DNA from: Paraburkholderia ginsengiterrae
GTDB taxonomy: Bacteria; Pseudomonadota; Gammaproteobacteria; Burkholderiales; Burkholderiaceae
Assembly (NCBI RefSeq): GCF_001645125.1
Contig: NZ_LXKA01000132.1
Coordinates: 1-64,000, forward strand
Reading direction: 5' to 3'
DNA length: 64,000 nt
Within the stretch, counting starts at the first letter, position 1. The number at the start of each line of letters is the position of its first letter. The notes under the pieces were generated by a model, which ran no database searches, was not told where the DNA came from, and was given only the letters and a program-made list of their open reading frames with translations. This document shows, one piece after another, positions 55,370-64,000 of this stretch. The position numbers were made by a program, and so were the translations under genes.

Positions 55370-56203
55370 ATGAACCCGGTTGGAAAAGCCCTCTGGTTTA
55401 TCGAAAGCCACTTTGCCGGCGAGCTGACGCTCGACGACATCGCCAACGGCGGATGCGTGTCGCGCTTTCACCTGGCGCGTGCGTTTGAAGCCGCCACCGG
55501 ATTTTCGGTCATGCGCTATGTTCGCGCGCGACGGTTGAGCGAAGCCGCACGACACCTTGCGGGCGGCGCACCTGACATTCTGGCGGTCGCCCTCGACGCT
55601 GGTTACGGCTCTCATGAGGCATTCACGCGCGCGTTTCGCGAGCAGTTCGGCGTGACGCCCGAAGCGCTGCGCGCGCGTGGTCATCTCGACAACCTTGCCA
55701 TCGTGGAGCCAATCAGAATGAACGACACCCCTCTCATCCATCTTGAACCGCCTCGTTTTGAGGACGGCAAGCCGTTTCTTGTCGCGGGACTCAGCGAGCG
55801 CTATACGAGCGAAACTTCCGCCGCGATTCCCTCGCAATGGCAGCGCTTTGGGCCTTACTTCGGCAATGTGCCGGGTCAGGTCGGCAATCTGGCGTATGGC
55901 ATTTGCTATAACGCCGACGACGCCGGCAATGTCGACTATATGTGCGGTGTCGAGGTTAGCGACTTTTCTGCTTTGCCTGCTGAGTTGAGCCGGTTGCGGA
56001 TTTCTCCGCAGCGGTATGCGGTGTTTAGCCATCGCGAGCATGTGTCGACGGTGCGGCACACGTGGAATGCGATCTGGAATCAATGGTTGCCGACGTCGGG
56101 CCATGCTCCCGCAGACGCGCCGAATTTCGAGCGGTATGACGAGAAGTTTGATCCTGTTAGCGGGATGGGTGGGCTTGAGATCTGGTTGCCGCTGAAGGGG
56201 TGA
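55370..56203 (+). CDS. AraC-family regulator with GyrI-like effector domain
   Basis: 277 aa from ATG 55370 (ATG 55358 is also possible). The two AraC HTHs lie at the N-terminus (FIESHFAGELTLDDIANGGCVSRFHLARAFEAATGFSVMRYV, then ILAVALDAGYGSHEAFTRAFREQFG). A GyrI-like/BmrR C-terminal domain follows (GLEIWLPL end, YMCGVEVSDF). This is the Rob/SbmC arrangement for sensing hydrophobic compounds. Downstream of a DHA2 exporter in the same direction, so it probably regulates efflux. Confidence 0.9.
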   Translation: MNPVGKALWFIESHFAGELTLDDIANGGCVSRFHLARAFEAATGFSVMRYVRARRLSEAARHLAGGAPDILAVALDAGYGSHEAFTRAFREQFGVTPEALRARGHLDNLAIVEPIRMNDTPLIHLEPPRFEDGKPFLVAGLSERYTSETSAAIPSQWQRFGPYFGNVPGQVGNLAYGICYNADDAGNVDYMCGVEVSDFSALPAELSRLRISPQRYAVFSHREHVSTVRHTWNAIWNQWLPTSGHAPADAPNFERYDEKFDPVSGMGGLEIWLPLKG

Positions 56204-56366
56204 TTTGGGTGTCCCGCCAGTTCGCCAGCTCCTTCCCTCGGCGGCGCACGTAGATCGCGCGTCGCCGGGGAATGTCTATTAAGTTCCGAGCCATATTATT
56301 TAATGCTATGTGAGGCCGCGAGGGGTTTGGGCGCTCGTCCTTGCCACTCGCCCTTGTGCTGGTTAC

Positions 56367-56831
56367 TTAGTGCGGCGCGGTGGCCGATTGTTGCGCGGTG
56401 TCGAGTACCAACGCGGCGGTACTTTCCGATTGCGGGCTTTTGCGCTGGGGAGCGTTTGCGGTGGCTTCTGATGCTTTCGCTCGCTGCGATGCCTCCGCCA
56501 GCAGGGTCGCCGCATGGCGTGCCGTGATGCGGCTTTGCGATACCCCCTTCGCATCGAGTGCGATAACCTGGTATAGCTCACGATCGCATTCGAGGTCCCG
56601 CTGATACTGTTCCATCGTGTCCACCAGCAATTCAAGAAGTGTCTGTCGACGCCGTCTTTCGTCGCTTGTTATGGGAGGATTCCTACATATTGAGGACGCA
56701 AATGTGATCAAAGTATCCAGTTGCCCCACCTGCCGGTCGCATAAATCGAATGCCGACAGGGCAAGCTTTTCGTACTGAAGCGCGTCGACTGGCGGACGTG
56801 ATGCAGGCTGGTTTTTGATGGACTTGCTCAT
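56367..56831 (-). CDS. Hypothetical protein
   Basis: 154 aa from ATG 56831 (GGGAG upstream); the longer frame to 56999 is unsupported. Mostly helical: ALQYEKLALSAFDLCDRQVGQLDTLITFASSIC, then RRRRQTLLELLVDTMEQYQRDLECDRELYQVI and an Ala/Ser-rich tail. Resembles uncharacterised Burkholderia accessory proteins; no function known. A 97-aa frame upstream (57121-56828) is a possible overlapping leader. Confidence 0.55.
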   Translation of the reverse strand: MSKSIKNQPASRPPVDALQYEKLALSAFDLCDRQVGQLDTLITFASSICRNPPITSDERRRRQTLLELLVDTMEQYQRDLECDRELYQVIALDAKGVSQSRITARHAATLLAEASQRAKASEATANAPQRKSPQSESTAALVLDTAQQSATAPH

Positions 56832-57121
56832 GGTGCGATCTCCCTGTTGCTTACATGGATCGCCCGACACTCGCTTGGGAAGGGGGTGAGCGGGCACGAA
56901 GTAGGGTTGACAGACCGGTGTTCTAACGAGCCGGCGAGCCTTGCGGCTCCCCCACCACGGCCCGCCCATTGGAATATAGACGTGCAGAGGTAGACGCACA
57001 CCCGCCTGGGCGGGTGTGCGGTTAGAACAATCAGGCTGTCAAACCTGGTCGCTGGATGTTCCCCGACGACCCGGTAATTATAAATCAGGCGAACCCGGTT
57101 GCCTTCAACCGTATAGGTCAA
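56828..57121 (-). CDS. Possible small leader or hypothetical protein
   Basis: 97 aa, starting MTYTVEGNRVRLIYNYRVVG and ending VSNREIAP, overlapping the next gene start by 4 nt (ATGA-like). The overlap suggests translational coupling, but composition is unusual and the family is unknown. Confidence 0.3.
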   Translation of the reverse strand: MTYTVEGNRVRLIYNYRVVGEHPATRFDSLIVLTAHPPRRVCVYLCTSIFQWAGRGGGAARLAGSLEHRSVNPTSCPLTPFPSECRAIHVSNREIAP

Positions 57122-57381
57122 AAATGTTTGATTTGGCCGAACGGATAAGGGGGATTAGGACGAGGACCGGGGTTGACCCGTTCCAGCGGATAGTCTCCCT
57201 GCAATTGCGATATCCGCTTGCGAGGCACAACGGCCATCGAGCTTTCCGCATAACGGACGTTCGATCTATCATCGCAGTCACATTCGAACTTCACGCCTCC
57301 GATGAACCCGACAAGCCCTTCCTTGCAGCCTTCCGCTCTGCGCGCCACCATGGGTTATTTTCTCTCGGTAGCCGCGGCTAT

Positions 57382-58293
57382 TCACACGCGTTGAATGTCG
57401 GAAACTCTCGCTACCCGGTTCGGCGTGAACCAGCCGTTCGTTTTTTGCAGGAGCCAGTACATCAACGCGAAGGGCAGCATGCCTTTCAGCGCGACGAGGA
57501 ACATCCAGTCGAACGTCGTTACCGCTGCCGAGGACTGCGCATGTGGTACCCCGGTGAAGAACAGCAATTCCAACGCCACACAGATATTCAGCATCGAGTG
57601 CGCGCCGACCGCTAGTTCCAACCGTTGATCGCGAAGGCTCAAGGCCGAGAACCAAAACGAGGAAGCGAATAGCAGCGCTTTCATGTGAAAACTATATTGT
57701 GTGTGGTAGGCAGCAAACGCAAGGGCAACAATTGCCACGATGACGAAGCGGATGCGTACGTATTGCCGAAGCGTCTGCGTCAACCATCCACGGAAGAACA
57801 GTTCTTCTGCAAACGCGAGGAACGGAATGGCGAGGATCGCAGAAGCCGCGGCGAAAATCTCCCCACCATTGGGCACTCGAAATTGCCCAAAGGGATTCAT
57901 CCACTCGTCATATCGCATCGACGCGTACAGCGTCATGGCAATGATTGCGAGTACGTTGACGGGCAGAAATAGCGCCGCGCCGAACAGACAGCGCCGAACA
58001 CTGAACGTCAAGTCGGCAGAAATCAGCGAACGGAAAGGACGTCGCAACGCCGTCTTGCATGCGATCCAAAAACCAACCACGCAAAGGGGACTACCCAATC
58101 CGGTAATCAAGCCCGCCGCCGAAGCAGCGTTGAAATGATCGATGTAAGCCGACCATCCCGCAAAAAGCAGCACGCCAAACGTACTTACAATGTTGACACA
58201 TACGAGAATCAGGATCGTCAATGCAGTAGCCCGCCAATCGGTCCGGCCCAACTTGGCAAAATCGATGAACGAATAATCAGTTTTTGATTCCAT
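57382..58293 (-). CDS. CPBP-family intramembrane metalloprotease
   Basis: 303 aa, ATG 58293. About eight membrane helices. CPBP motifs: AFAEELFFRGWLTQTL (EExxxR with two Glu), FAAYHTQYS (first His) and VGAHSMLNICVA (second His with Asn). These are intramembrane proteases of the Abi/Rce1 type; substrates unknown. A copy of its C-terminal end is fused to the GST remnant immediately upstream. Confidence 0.87.
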   Translation of the reverse strand: MESKTDYSFIDFAKLGRTDWRATALTILILVCVNIVSTFGVLLFAGWSAYIDHFNAASAAGLITGLGSPLCVVGFWIACKTALRRPFRSLISADLTFSVRRCLFGAALFLPVNVLAIIAMTLYASMRYDEWMNPFGQFRVPNGGEIFAAASAILAIPFLAFAEELFFRGWLTQTLRQYVRIRFVIVAIVALAFAAYHTQYSFHMKALLFASSFWFSALSLRDQRLELAVGAHSMLNICVALELLFFTGVPHAQSSAAVTTFDWMFLVALKGMLPFALMYWLLQKTNGWFTPNRVARVSDIQRV

Positions 58294-58307
58294 TAGCGAA
58301 TCTCTTC

Positions 58308-58919
58308 TTAAGCAGCGTTTGCATAATCTGCCAGACGTTCATCAGTGGGCGTGAACCAGCCGTTCGTTTTTTGCGAAAAAAGATAAATCAACACGAAGGG
58401 CAGCACGTCTTTTATCACCACGAACACGAACGCGTCGATTATCAGGGAAGGGTGAGCGATAAGGCGGGCTAACTCAGACAAACATACAGCGGCACGCGGC
58501 GACGCGGCGGCGATCTTCTGCCCATTTGCTAGCCGGCCTTCGCGAGCTGATACCACGCGCTCAACGTATATGCCCCAAACAAGCGTTTGGTATGCATAGG
58601 CGTCCAGTATTCGAATGATCTGATTTACCTTGGCGCGAGCTTTCGGATCTGTTGGCTGCAGCATGCATCTGGGGAAAGCGTCGTCAATGTAGCGAACAAT
58701 CGCGCCTGTCTCGTAACGATGGAAATCGCCATGCTCGAAAGTCGGAATTCGGCCAAATGGGTGACGAGTCAGACGCTCATGCGGAACGCCTGTGTCCGCG
58801 AATACATCAACCTCGACCAACCCATATTTGACCTGTTTCTCTGCCAGCGCAAGCCGCACGATGCGCACATAGACGCTCCATGCCGCTCCGTAAAGGGTCA
58901 CCGCTTCGTCTGTTGCCAC
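58308..58919 (-). pseudogene. Chimera: glutathione S-transferase fused to CPBP C-terminal tail
   Basis: 203 aa from GTG 58919 (frame open to 58985). Residues 1 to about 155 are a GST: VTLYGAAWSVYVRIVRLALAEKQVKYGLVEVDVF, HPFGRIPTFEHGDFHRYETGAIVRYID, ILDAYAYQTLVWGIYVERV. The GST stops within CLSELARLIAH, and the remaining 45 residues (VIKDVLPFVLIYLFSQKTNGWFTP) resemble the end of the neighbouring CPBP protease. A 27-bp identical stretch (57422-57448 and 58348-58374) marks the duplication. Probably non-functional as a GST because helix alpha-6 onwards is lost. Confidence 0.65.
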
Positions 58920-59336
58920 AGAATTTATCCCCTGCGCGCATGGGAGACGCGGATAGTGTAGTTTAACGAAGCCTCCGACCTCCAATTCGGCTCGGCTAAT
59001 CGGCAGCAGACAGGCAAATCGTCAGCGATCCTTGTGTCAGGGTTGGGTGTCCCTTCCTGGCCGACAATGGCCTGCGCGAGCGCTGGCTGGCAGCCTGAGC
59101 CCGAGCGTCAGACCAATGCTCAGATGAAAGCGGCGCGACTCACCACTTTTTTTAGCGCCATCTATTGTCCTATTGCAGCAACGATTCGTTGTCGGCGGAT
59201 GACTTTTTCGCGGCGCGGTAAAAAAACACAATGCTTCCACCTGCGCAATATTGCGCGCCTGAGACCCGAAGCCGCCATGACCAATATCCTGCAACTCTTG
59301 CGCGACATTGTGCGCCCAAGACCCGAAAAAACCGCA

Positions 59337-59936
59337 GTGACCACGATCCTGCAAATCAATTCCGCAGCCCGCTCGCAAGGCGCCCAGTCGACGCTGCTCG
59401 CCAACGAATTGACCGACAAGCTGCGCCGATCGAAGCCCAACGCGAAGGTTGTCACGCGCAACCTCCAGGCCGAGCCGCTGCCGCACCTCGACGACGCCGT
59501 GCTCGGCGCGTTCTTCACGCCGGCCGAGCAGCGCACGTCGGAACAGCAGGCCATCGCAGCACGCAGCGAAGCCCTGATCGCAGAACTGCAGGCCGCGGAC
59601 GTTATCGTGATCGGCGCACCGATGTACAACTTCGGTGTCTCGTCGCAACTCAAGACCTACTTCGACTGGATCGCGCGTGCGGGCGTCACCTTCCAGTACA
59701 CCGAGAACGGCCCCGAAGGCCTCGTGAAGGGCAAGAAGGTGTTCGTGGTCTCGGCGCGCGGCGGCATGTATCAAGGCACCCCGAATGACACTCAGACGCC
59801 GTACCTGAGGTCGTTCCTCGGCTTCCTCGGCATGACCGACGTGAGCTTCATCTACGCCGAAGGCCTGAACATGGGCCCGGATGCAGTGAGCACCGCGCTC
59901 GCGAGCGCACGCGAGGTGATCGCCGCCGCCGCGTAA
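59337..59936 (+). CDS. azoR: FMN-dependent NADH azoreductase
   Basis: 199 aa from GTG 59337, which gives the family start [20 protein letters not shown] and length. ATG 59277 in frame would add 20 residues that look like a duplicated copy of the start (see findings). Flavodoxin-like fold: NSAARS phosphate loop, [46 protein letters not shown]. Reduces quinones and azo dyes with NADH. Confidence 0.9.
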   Translation: MTTILQINSAARSQGAQSTLLANELTDKLRRSKPNAKVVTRNLQAEPLPHLDDAVLGAFFTPAEQRTSEQQAIAARSEALIAELQAADVIVIGAPMYNFGVSSQLKTYFDWIARAGVTFQYTENGPEGLVKGKKVFVVSARGGMYQGTPNDTQTPYLRSFLGFLGMTDVSFIYAEGLNMGPDAVSTALASAREVIAAAA

Positions 59937-59990
59937 GTCCACTTCGGCGCTCCGCACCAGGCGCCACAATCCCCATGCAGCAAGTCCCGC

Positions 59991-60020
59991 CCCCCGGTTG
60001 GCCGCACACGACACCGGGGG
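59991..60020 (+). terminator. Terminator-like hairpin after azoR
   Basis: CCCCCGGT (59991-59998) pairs with ACCGGGGG (60013-60020) around a 14-nt loop, 55 bp after the stop. It has no strong T-run. Confidence 0.4.
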
Positions 60021-60318
60021 CCTGGCGTTTGTGTGCAGCAAAAGCCTACTGAGGCCTCGCCTCACGTCGACACTACGCTCGCCTTGAGCACCAGTCGATG
60101 TTGAAGGTCCTGGACTCGCGCTCGCACCCAACGGGCGCGGATCTCGGTCAATGTGATCAGCCGGTTCGGCAACGTGATCAAAGAGACCGGTGATTGTGAA
60201 CGCCGATCCGGTAGCTCCACGAGAGACAGTTGCCGACCCTAACCGGACGGACACGGTTTCCGAAAGCAGCCACTTATGGCTTGAATTTCCTTGATGAATT
60301 GCTTCCGGCTCCGCACTT
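60021..60318. other. Intergenic region
   Basis: About 300 bp after the azoR hairpin, before the end of the next minus-strand gene. No gene or clear element. Confidence 0.3.
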
Positions 60319-60864
60319 CTACATCGGATTCCACTCTTCGTCTTCCAAGGTTCGGCTAGCCGAACCATATGAAATCAGGCCATCCGCTCGCACAGTAAGA
60401 ACGTTGCCCGAATCCCGTTCATAGAGAAGCCATTGCTCATCTGACGGATCATCGCCATACGGCCACGTTTTCAACTCACCGTCCAAGTCGAAAGCGAACA
60501 CCCATGAACCGGGCGTCGTGTCCCGCACGACAGACAGTATCTTTTGGCCGTCGAGTCGCTGCGTTGCAAACGTAATATCGTCGGCCGGTGATTCGCTGTG
60601 GGCGACCTCTTTGCCGCTCAGCACAATCGACCAATTGCAGCAATAGATCCACAAGTGCCAGCTACCAGTCACCGTCACCTGTCTGCGGCCATGAAGTTCC
60701 CGGACCTGTTCGGACGCATCGGGCGAAGCGAGTCGCGGCTCCCTTATCCGAAGCGCGGGCTGTCCAAACTCCAGCGTAAGAAAGCTCCCCCACCCCTTCT
60801 TCACAGACCAGGCGGGATGTCCGTATACCGGAGACCAGATTCGATTGAAGTCCGCGAGATCCAA
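60319..60864 (-). CDS. Hypothetical protein, solitary immunity-like fold possible
   Basis: 181 aa, TTG 60864 with GGGG 6 nt upstream. Soluble, Trp-rich beta/alpha protein (GSWHLWIYCCNWSIVLSG, GSWVFAFDLDGELKTWPYGDDPSDEQWLLYE). The size and composition resemble immunity proteins of polymorphic toxin systems, but no toxin gene adjoins, so this is only a suggestion. Confidence 0.55.
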   Translation of the reverse strand: MDLADFNRIWSPVYGHPAWSVKKGWGSFLTLEFGQPALRIREPRLASPDASEQVRELHGRRQVTVTGSWHLWIYCCNWSIVLSGKEVAHSESPADDITFATQRLDGQKILSVVRDTTPGSWVFAFDLDGELKTWPYGDDPSDEQWLLYERDSGNVLTVRADGLISYGSASRTLEDEEWNPM

Positions 60865-61681
60865 TTCTTACCCCTTTTTGTCACCCGGATCGATCCGTCG
60901 GCTTCACCGTAGAGCAGGTCCGACGGCTCAGAGGCAAAGAGCCGTTTTCATTTTCTTTTCGAGCTTGCAACTGTTGGTCGAAGCGACGATTGTCGATGAT
61001 CTTGACACATGTGACGAATGACGGAAAGTGGCCGACCTCGGAAATTCGACGCTCGCAGATGAGCGGCCGTCACTGCGCTAGCCGTCAACTTCCGACGTCG
61101 ACCCTTCTCTGCCGCTCGACGCTCGGCCGTCTCAATGTCTCTTACCAAAGCTCAAACGCCCGTCGAATGACCACGCGCCGACGATTACGAACTGCTGCAC
61201 TTGGCCGTCTATCGTCGCAGACTACCGTGTTCCGTTAAATACTGATGCAGCGCGCAAAGCGGTCGTATAAAGACTTGCTTCGAACGTCACGACCTTTGAC
61301 GATGTAGATCACAAACTAGGCTGCGTTCGTCGATCTCGACTTCCATCCGACTAGCCAAGGTCTCGGCAGCGCACCCCGCGCTCACTGCCTGTTAGTCCTC
61401 GCTGCACTTTGACGACCCTCCGCTCCCAAACCACCCAGAAGGCAGCATCCCGGCCAGAACGACCAACACCGCGTTCAAGACCTTCTGGATCGCATTGCCG
61501 AATCCAGCCCCCGGCCCACGCCACGAAACAGCGGACACGCAAGTGTCGATGTGGCCCAGGCATCCGGCTCGCAAAGAGCTGAATTGCGGGGTGAGTCCTG
61601 TGTTTTTCGAAGCTTCGCTTCGCCGGGTAGAGGCCTAAGCTTTGGTTCAACGTTCTGCACCGAAACAACGAGAAAACAGCG
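60865..61681. other. 817-bp intergenic region
   Basis: No supportable gene. Short frames on the minus strand (to 61689) lack motifs. The last 100 bp should include the promoter of the lytic transglycosylase gene. Confidence 0.35.
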
Positions 61682-63652
61682 ATGTCCACACGACTTCACC
61701 GGGTGTGTCGCACGGTCGGCCTTGCCCTTGCCGCCGTGACATTGGTCATGCCTGGCACGGTGCTAGCCAGACATCCCACCCCGCTCACCTCGTTATCCGC
61801 CGACGATCAAATTTTCATCAAGTTGCATGACGCTGCCCGCGACAACGATCCCGCGCGTGCCGCGCAACTGGCGAGCCTGATCCCGAATTATCCGGCGCCG
61901 GCTTATCTCAGCTATTTCCAGATCAAGCCGCGTCTGTTCAACGGCGCGGGGCATGCGAATCTCGACGCGCCGGACGCACCGGTGCTGTCGTTTCTGCAAC
62001 GCTATGACGGACAGGCGATTGCCGACCGTCTACGCAACGACTACCTGCGCGTGCTGGGGGCGCGCCACGACTGGCACGATTTCGATTTGCAATATTCACA
62101 GTTCGTCCTGGACGACGACACGCAGGTGAAGTGCTATGCGCTCGAGTCGCGCGCCGCGCGGGGTGAGAACGTGGCCGACGCGGCGCGCGCGCTGCTCGTC
62201 GAGCCGAAGTGGTACGGCGACGGCTGCGTCGATCTGATCACCGCGCTCGACCGTAACCAGCAGTTCACTTCGGAGGATGTCTGGCAGCAGATTCGCCAGG
62301 CCTACGAACAGGGTGCGACGACGACGGGCGGCAGACTGGTCGATGCGCTGGGCGCGGCGCGCCCGGATCCGCTGCTCCTCGATCAGGCGACGAACCAGCC
62401 GCGTCTGCTGCTCTCGAAAGGCGTCCAGATGGATGCGGCGTCCCATCAACTCGCGCTGCTCGCCATCACACAGTTGGCGGTCGGCGATCCGGAGGCCGCC
62501 CAGGCCACCTTCACCGTAATCGCACCGTCGCTCACCCTGGCAGAACGGGCTATCGGTTGGGGCACAATAGCCTATCAGGCGGTGATCAGGCAGCTACCGG
62601 GCGCGGTGAACTGGTACCGGCTGTCGGCGAACGCGCCCCTGTCGAGTCAGGCCTACGAGTGGCGCACGCGCAGCGCGCTGCTGACCGGGGATTGGACAAT
62701 GGTGCGCTGGTCGATCGAGCAGATGCCGGCCGCGCTGCGCGCACAGCCAGCATGGGTCTACTGGTACGCGCGCGCCTTGAAGCAGAGCGGCGAGGTGGCG
62801 GCAGCCGACCAGGAATTCGGAAAGATCGCGGGAACCTACACCTTCTATGGCCAGTTGGCCTCCGAAGCGCTCGGGCAGCAGATCGTAATTCCGCCACAGA
62901 CAAAAGTGACCGACGAGGAAGTTGAGAGGGCCGGCCAGACACCGGGCTTCGAGCTGGCAAAACGTTTTTATGCGCTGCACCTGCGCACGGAAGGCAACCG
63001 TGAGTGGAACTGGCAGCTGCGCGGCATGACTGACCGACAACTGCTCGCAGTCGCCGAGTACGCGCGTCGCATCGAGCTTTATGACCGGGCTGTGAGCACT
63101 GCCGACAGGACGCAAACGGAACATGATTTTTCGCTGCGCTACCTGGCGCCATTCCGCACGATTGTCGAGCGCGATACGCGGTCCACCGGGTTCGACGTCG
63201 GGTGGGCGTATGGCCTCATTCGCCAGGAGTCGCGCTTCATAATCAATGCGCGCTCGGAGGTTGGCGCGGGCGGCCTGATGCAGGTGATGCCGAACACCGC
63301 TGAGATGGTCGCGAGGAAGATCGGGCTCGGTACGATCTCGCGGGCTAAGATGAACGACATTGACACGAACATCCTGCTTGGCACGTACTATCTATCGATG
63401 ATTTACAACCAGCTTGACCGTTCTGCTGTGCTCGCGACCGCCGGCTACAACGCCGGCCCTGGGCGCCCGCGTAAGTGGCAGGCCAACCTGCCGCGACCGG
63501 TGGAAGGCGCGATTTTCGCGGAGACAATTCCGTTTAACGAAACCCGCGACTACGTCAAGAATGTATTGTCGAACACGGTTTACTACGCGGCGCTGTTTGA
63601 TGGCCACCCGCAATCGCTGACGGAGCGGCTTGGCCAAATCGAGCCCCGATGA
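61682..63652 (+). CDS. Soluble lytic murein transglycosylase (Slt70 family)
   Basis: 656 aa, ATG 61682. Signal peptide (ALAAVTLVMPGTVLA), then a long alpha-superhelical U-domain. Near residue 505 the SLT catalytic domain starts: FDVGWAYGLIRQESRF with catalytic Glu, SEVGAGGLMQVMPNTAEMVA and AGYNAGPGRPRKW, ending with VKNVLSNTVYYAALF. Cleaves peptidoglycan to 1,6-anhydro products in the periplasm. Family-typical length; a housekeeping gene. Confidence 0.92.
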   Translation: MSTRLHRVCRTVGLALAAVTLVMPGTVLARHPTPLTSLSADDQIFIKLHDAARDNDPARAAQLASLIPNYPAPAYLSYFQIKPRLFNGAGHANLDAPDAPVLSFLQRYDGQAIADRLRNDYLRVLGARHDWHDFDLQYSQFVLDDDTQVKCYALESRAARGENVADAARALLVEPKWYGDGCVDLITALDRNQQFTSEDVWQQIRQAYEQGATTTGGRLVDALGAARPDPLLLDQATNQPRLLLSKGVQMDAASHQLALLAITQLAVGDPEAAQATFTVIAPSLTLAERAIGWGTIAYQAVIRQLPGAVNWYRLSANAPLSSQAYEWRTRSALLTGDWTMVRWSIEQMPAALRAQPAWVYWYARALKQSGEVAAADQEFGKIAGTYTFYGQLASEALGQQIVIPPQTKVTDEEVERAGQTPGFELAKRFYALHLRTEGNREWNWQLRGMTDRQLLAVAEYARRIELYDRAVSTADRTQTEHDFSLRYLAPFRTIVERDTRSTGFDVGWAYGLIRQESRFIINARSEVGAGGLMQVMPNTAEMVARKIGLGTISRAKMNDIDTNILLGTYYLSMIYNQLDRSAVLATAGYNAGPGRPRKWQANLPRPVEGAIFAETIPFNETRDYVKNVLSNTVYYAALFDGHPQSLTERLGQIEPR

Positions 63653-64000
63653 TATCGCCCGCAACGCTGATCCACGGACCGCTCGGGTGCAGTAAGTGCG
63701 GCTACATACGCGCCACTGTATAACGATCCTTCTATCTCTGGATGACCTCTCGACACGGAACCGAGAAGGTGAAGCTGAATTTCTCCAGCCGCGATTTAGC
63801 GACACGGCACACATACTGAAATCATGCATGTATGTCATGTCAACGTTCGTCGCCCGAAAGCTGACATGTACCGTGAGGCGAACGACTTTTACCCGAAACC
63901 CGTGTCGATGCCAAAGTCCGTCGACGCTTCAGACATTCAGCAGGACGAGCGAGCATTGCGCGATCCAGCTCATATGCGTGTCCGAGGTCACTGCGAAAGA
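63653..64000. other. Terminal 348 bp, nothing recognised
   Basis: No gene or element seen before the window ends. Confidence 0.3.

Noticed and set aside
59037-60368. 443-aa minus-strand frame
   Set aside because: Antisense of azoR; no family features, while azoR on the plus strand is clear.
1-64000. tRNA or rRNA genes, riboswitches
   Set aside because: I did not find a convincing cloverleaf, rRNA segment or known riboswitch core, although this was by eye only.

Overview
The window looks like the chromosome or a megaplasmid of a Burkholderiales bacterium, most like Paraburkholderia/Caballeronia. This rests on high-GC coding DNA, a Burkholderia-type trimeric porin ending in GIRHRF, H-NS proteins with the Bv3F-like C-terminus, FMN azoreductase, and an aerobic CoA-dependent 2-aminobenzoate (anthranilate) degradation operon. 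About two thirds of it (1 to about 44 kb) is an accessory island full of broken mobile elements. The last 20 kb is ordinary metabolic chromosome.

Layout. 1-2.1 kb is an IS graveyard (IS21 end, IS1182 fragment, complete IS110-type recombinase, ISL3 fragment). 2.2-4.4 kb holds an SDR oxidoreductase and an MFS transporter. 4.7-6.1 kb is a group II intron remnant sitting in an IS6-type transposase remnant. 6.4-15.1 kb is a block of small-molecule genes: PheC-like cyclohexadienyl dehydratase, prephenate-dehydratase/ACT protein, GNAT acetyltransferase, XRE-cupin regulator, class III aminotransferase, and a complete polar amino-acid ABC transporter with a small prephenate-dehydratase/BacA-like protein inserted between its permease and ATPase genes. 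A porin and a truncated histidine kinase follow (15.7-17.9 kb). 17.9-22 kb contains IS6, IS110, integrase and IS66 fragments and several antitoxin-like genes without toxins.

22.4-30.4 kb is the core of a Tn7-like transposon: tnsA-tnsB-tnsC with 4-nt overlaps on the minus strand, a small BcepMu gp16-like DNA-binding gene, and two divergently transcribed tniQ/tnsD genes. The TnsB DDE spacing matches Tn7 TnsB. No CRISPR array or cas gene is present, so targeting is presumably protein-guided. 30.7-36.3 kb has an IS66 fragment, a DUF429 gene, small secreted proteins and an H-NS family protein with three DNA-binding modules.

36.4-43.5 kb is a defence island: Hachiman hamA-hamB, a two-gene unit (PD-(D/E)xK-like protein plus membrane coiled-coil protein with a 21-bp tandem repeat), and a reverse transcriptase (YIDD active site) preceded by a 116-bp structured direct repeat that could be its non-coding RNA. 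This RT locus is the best candidate for an undescribed system.

44.5-52.8 kb is the 2-aminobenzoyl-CoA operon: fused monooxygenase/old-yellow-enzyme reductase, SDR, MarR regulator, enoyl-CoA hydratase, acyl-CoA dehydrogenase, thioesterase, Rid protein and 2-aminobenzoate-CoA ligase. Most of these genes overlap or nearly touch. 52.9-63.7 kb carries a GST, DHA2 MFS exporter, AraC-GyrI regulator, CPBP protease, a GST/CPBP chimera, azoreductase, a hypothetical protein and a Slt-type lytic transglycosylase.

All calls come from reading the sequence and translations; no database search was possible.
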